Positions 61,211-64,000 of a stretch of DNA of 64,000 nt are shown piece after piece. A program made the translations under genes and the position numbers. The stretch is from Oxyruncus cristatus. Taxonomy: Eukaryota > Chordata > Aves > Passeriformes > Cotingidae. The DNA lies in assembly GCA_013399855.1 (NCBI GenBank), contig VXAY01002814.1, positions 1,656,125-1,720,124 on the forward strand. The letters run 5' to 3'. Below the pieces are notes generated by a model. That model was not told the DNA's origin, made no database searches, and was given only the letters and a program-made list of their open reading frames with translations. The number at the start of each line of letters is the position of its first letter. The stretch's first letter is position 1.

Positions 61211-63604
61211 GTCCCAAAACTGAACACTGAAACCAGCACACCTGCAGCACCAGCTCACACCTCCTTGCAGGGCTTCACAGCTGCATCCTGTTTGCACATG
61301 ACCCAAGCAAGAATCAGAGTTGGATCTCTGCAATACCGAACCTTTGAGCAGTGCAAATGGTAGAAGGCTGCGGAATATTTAGGTATCTGAGTCCTCCCCT
61401 TCAGGCCTTCAACCCACTCGGAGTAAACATGCAGGTTGTCAAAATGTGCAGCTCTTGATTCACAGGCTGGTTGTGGGGTCAGGGCTAAGGGGACTCAGTG
61501 GGGCTATCACAATGTGAGATAAAGTACAGCAGCATGTAAAGGTCACTGTTATTCTGTAGTGAAATCAATACACTCCTTCAAAAACCTATTAAGTAAAATA
61601 TAGACTATGACAGGAAGTTTAGAAGACTACAATAGAGCACCCACTGCTGTGCCTTGGATCTGAAGCACAGCAATGCAAGTTGGAGAGCAGTTTGTAGAGA
61701 GCAATCCCCATCACTCTACAAGTACAATTTCTCTCTAACTGACTCGAAGCTCAAGTAACTAGACCACCTCCAGGGTGCCTCTGAATCATTCTGAAATCAA
61801 AAGTGAGAATATACTTGGGCAACACAAAGAAAAGGGAAAATACAGGAGGCAAAAGGACATAGAAAGCTTCCCAACTCAGCTCAGGCAGCCGAAGCCACAT
61901 TACAACTTGCCAAAGCAATACATCTTCCAAGTACATTCACGTGTGCAAGATTCTTCTCATTTATGTTACTTTGTCACAACGACTTTCGCTGAGGAGTCCT
62001 TTTCAGCCCTGCAGCCCCTTCAGACATATTTGCTGAAGACAATGATAGCAAAATGTGAATGTTAGCCCTGTAGCTGTACGTCATTACACAGATGTTGAGA
62101 AAAGACAAGGACAAGACGGTTTTAGAAGAAAACTGAAGTGAAAAAGGTAAATGTGTTGTGACCTTAGATCATATGCCACTATTTTCTGAAGTAATCTTTA
62201 CTGAATTCTTCTTTCCAGCTTCTCAATTTCTGTTTTGTGGAAAGTTGCACAAGGCTCACCGCTCCTTCCTTCCTGAGCAGACCCCTGGAAGCAGCCCTTC
62301 CTGCCCAGCCTCTCATGCTCCTGTCACCACAGAGTGTGCCTGCACTCTCGCATGCTGCATCCTTATCTGCAAGCATCACTGAAAAATAGGGACCAACAAG
62401 AGCAACACAATTTTCCTCCTGACAATAGAAGGTTTTTCTCCTATTACACTTATAGCATTAAGTTCCTCACTGAAATTTCAGAATTAAAACCTTTATTATA
62501 AGTCATCAAATGCCTTTTGTATTAGTATAATAAATAATATAATCATCTCTTGACCACATACAGGGAGGAAATGCAGTTCCAGAAAATCTGTTGAGGTTTG
62601 TGGTCCCCTCTTACCTTTATTTTTTCTGAAAAGAAAACAAGCTGAGACATCACAAAGAAAACCACCTACCTCTGGAGCTGCTATTGATACTGCACTGCAT
62701 CTTAAATGTTTCTCTACCGGAAAATTCCTCCTACTTTTGCTAAGAATAGCCAGCACAAAGCTGGCCCAGAGTATCATCATTATTTAATGACTGTAAAAAA
62801 CCTGTCTGTTATAGGTATGCATAAGCTTTGCAAACCATCAAGAAAGACTGGAATTTCAACAATACATTGTAGGTAAATGGCTACTAAGCACCTGAGTGCA
62901 TTTTATTCCACAGAGAGGCTGAAAGTCAAGGAAAGGTACAAAGCAACATCTCCTTCCATAACACAGTTTAGGTATGGTTGCAAAGGGCACATACATTTCA
63001 GCTCTAGTTGAGATTTGTGTTAAAATGGCCTCCCAGAGGTATTCCTCTTTGGTTCTACCTTCTTCGGGTTTTGTAATACACCAAATTTCTCTTCACTGAA
63101 CAGAAGGAAAAAGAAGGCATTAAACTTTCCTTCAAGTGAGAACGTCTCATCACATTAACGACCGGGTTAACTCAGCTGTACTTCCTGAAGATTCATTTTG
63201 AGATGGAGGTAATCTTTTTGGAGATAACGCATCTTTGACATAGCTGTGATATTTCTGTGGTAGGCACTATTACGCACAAAGCAATCCAAGTACTTTAAAT
63301 ACCTTTGAATTTGTAGGTATTTGTTGCTAGGGAATGTGGTCTGGGAGGCACTGATGGGGAGAGCAGCCTGCAAGCTCAGCACAGCGCAGGCAGCTGTGGG
63401 ACTCACAGAGCATCAGCCCTGCGTTGCTCCACATTATGGCAGCAGACTGACATTGGGGTCCAGGGTTTTAAAGCAGCAATCTTCTGTCATTTTAAAACAT
63501 AAATTGGAGACTGCAAGACAGCATTCAACTTAAATCGTGGATCAACATTAAAAAGTGGCATCATAAACATCATAATCAGTGCAGCCCCATGTTTATGGTG
63601 TCTC
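61211..63604. other. Unique sequence, no supported gene
   Basis: Frames up to 96 codons (61775-62065 plus; 62496-62780 minus) have no recognisable domain or splice framing. Confidence 0.4.
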
Positions 63605-63644
63605 AGTGGGTTACAAATAAAATAAGTGGGTTACAAATAAAATA
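63605..63644 (+). repeat. Perfect 2 x 20 bp tandem duplication
   Basis: AGTGGGTTACAAATAAAATA occurs at 63605-63624 and 63625-63644 without mismatch. A recent slippage event, or the tail region of an unrecognised retroposon. Confidence 0.95.
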
Positions 63645-64000
63645 AAAGCTGTTTATAAGCTTTTAAAAGACATCCTTTTGTAGCCACTGCAAACTCAGCT
63701 TAGAACCTGCAAATCAGGCTGAGCTCCTCCCGCCTTGTGCTTCAGCAGATATAGTAGAAGTTAATGGTCTAGTAGTTGGCCTCCCCTCTACCTGCACACC
63801 ATTTAAAGCAGCGCAAAAAGACAGGAGGGGTAACCAAGGACCATCACTAGATTTGCAATTTAAACTAATTTCCTATTTATACAAACAATACCCTGATTAC
63901 CTGAATAAAACCCTGATTATTCTCATACAGTTGTATTGGTTCTGTTACAGGAATAAATAATAGTAAAACCTTAACTCTGCCATTAAAGTAGGCAAATGGG
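63645..64000. other. Unique sequence to window end
   Basis: An imperfect 20-bp repeat with ACCCTGATTA occurs twice at 63890-63919. Nothing else recognised. Confidence 0.5.

Overview
The window reads as vertebrate nuclear DNA, most likely from a bird. Two fragments carry the 3' end typical of avian CR1 LINEs: 30364-30540 and 53381-53600, both antisense on the + strand. Other repeats are sparse: two LTR-like elements, one MIR-type SINE relic, a few very old palindromic repeats and scattered simple repeats. I found no bacterial or viral gene organisation, no tRNA or rRNA gene, no CRISPR array and no protein-coding gene I can recognise. The longest open frames (215, 182, 165, 157 and 153 codons) lie in GC-rich or simple-repeat DNA, or overlap other open frames. 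They look like chance products. I read the window as intergenic DNA or the inside of a very large intron, and I could not identify the locus or the neighbouring genes.

Layout. 1-1300 holds a CpG-rich LTR-like block with minus-strand TATA and AATAAA signals. 1300-4700 is unassigned. 4715-4951 is a 237-bp polypyrimidine tract with a single purine, built on an 8-bp tandem unit. 5865-6110 is rich in E-box and homeodomain-type motifs. 7027-7096 and 8581-8650 are two direct copies of a hairpin-forming ~70-bp sequence. A 3 x 31 bp minisatellite is at 10967-11059. The most gene-like spot is a CpG-rich island at about 14745-15165, with a consensus minus-strand splice donor at its left edge. A complete solo LTR with a near-perfect target-site duplication follows at 15743-16331. 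18541-18690 holds two back-to-back perfect hairpins in a CpG-retaining stretch. 23480-23920 contains a perfect 10-bp-arm palindrome.

The right half is mostly AT-rich unique sequence. Candidate CTCF motifs lie at 26608 (minus) and 49538 (plus), in divergent orientation. Old repeats are at 35941-36090, 41590-41700 and 42538-42675, a GC-rich block at 51060-52050, and several homeodomain-motif-rich AT stretches that resemble conserved non-coding enhancers. That resemblance is inferred from motif content only; one sequence cannot show conservation.

If a function must be proposed, the best reading is a regulatory gene desert with one possible non-coding or small-gene promoter at the 14.7-15.2 kb CpG island, transcribed leftwards. 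I found nothing that amounts to a new multi-gene system.
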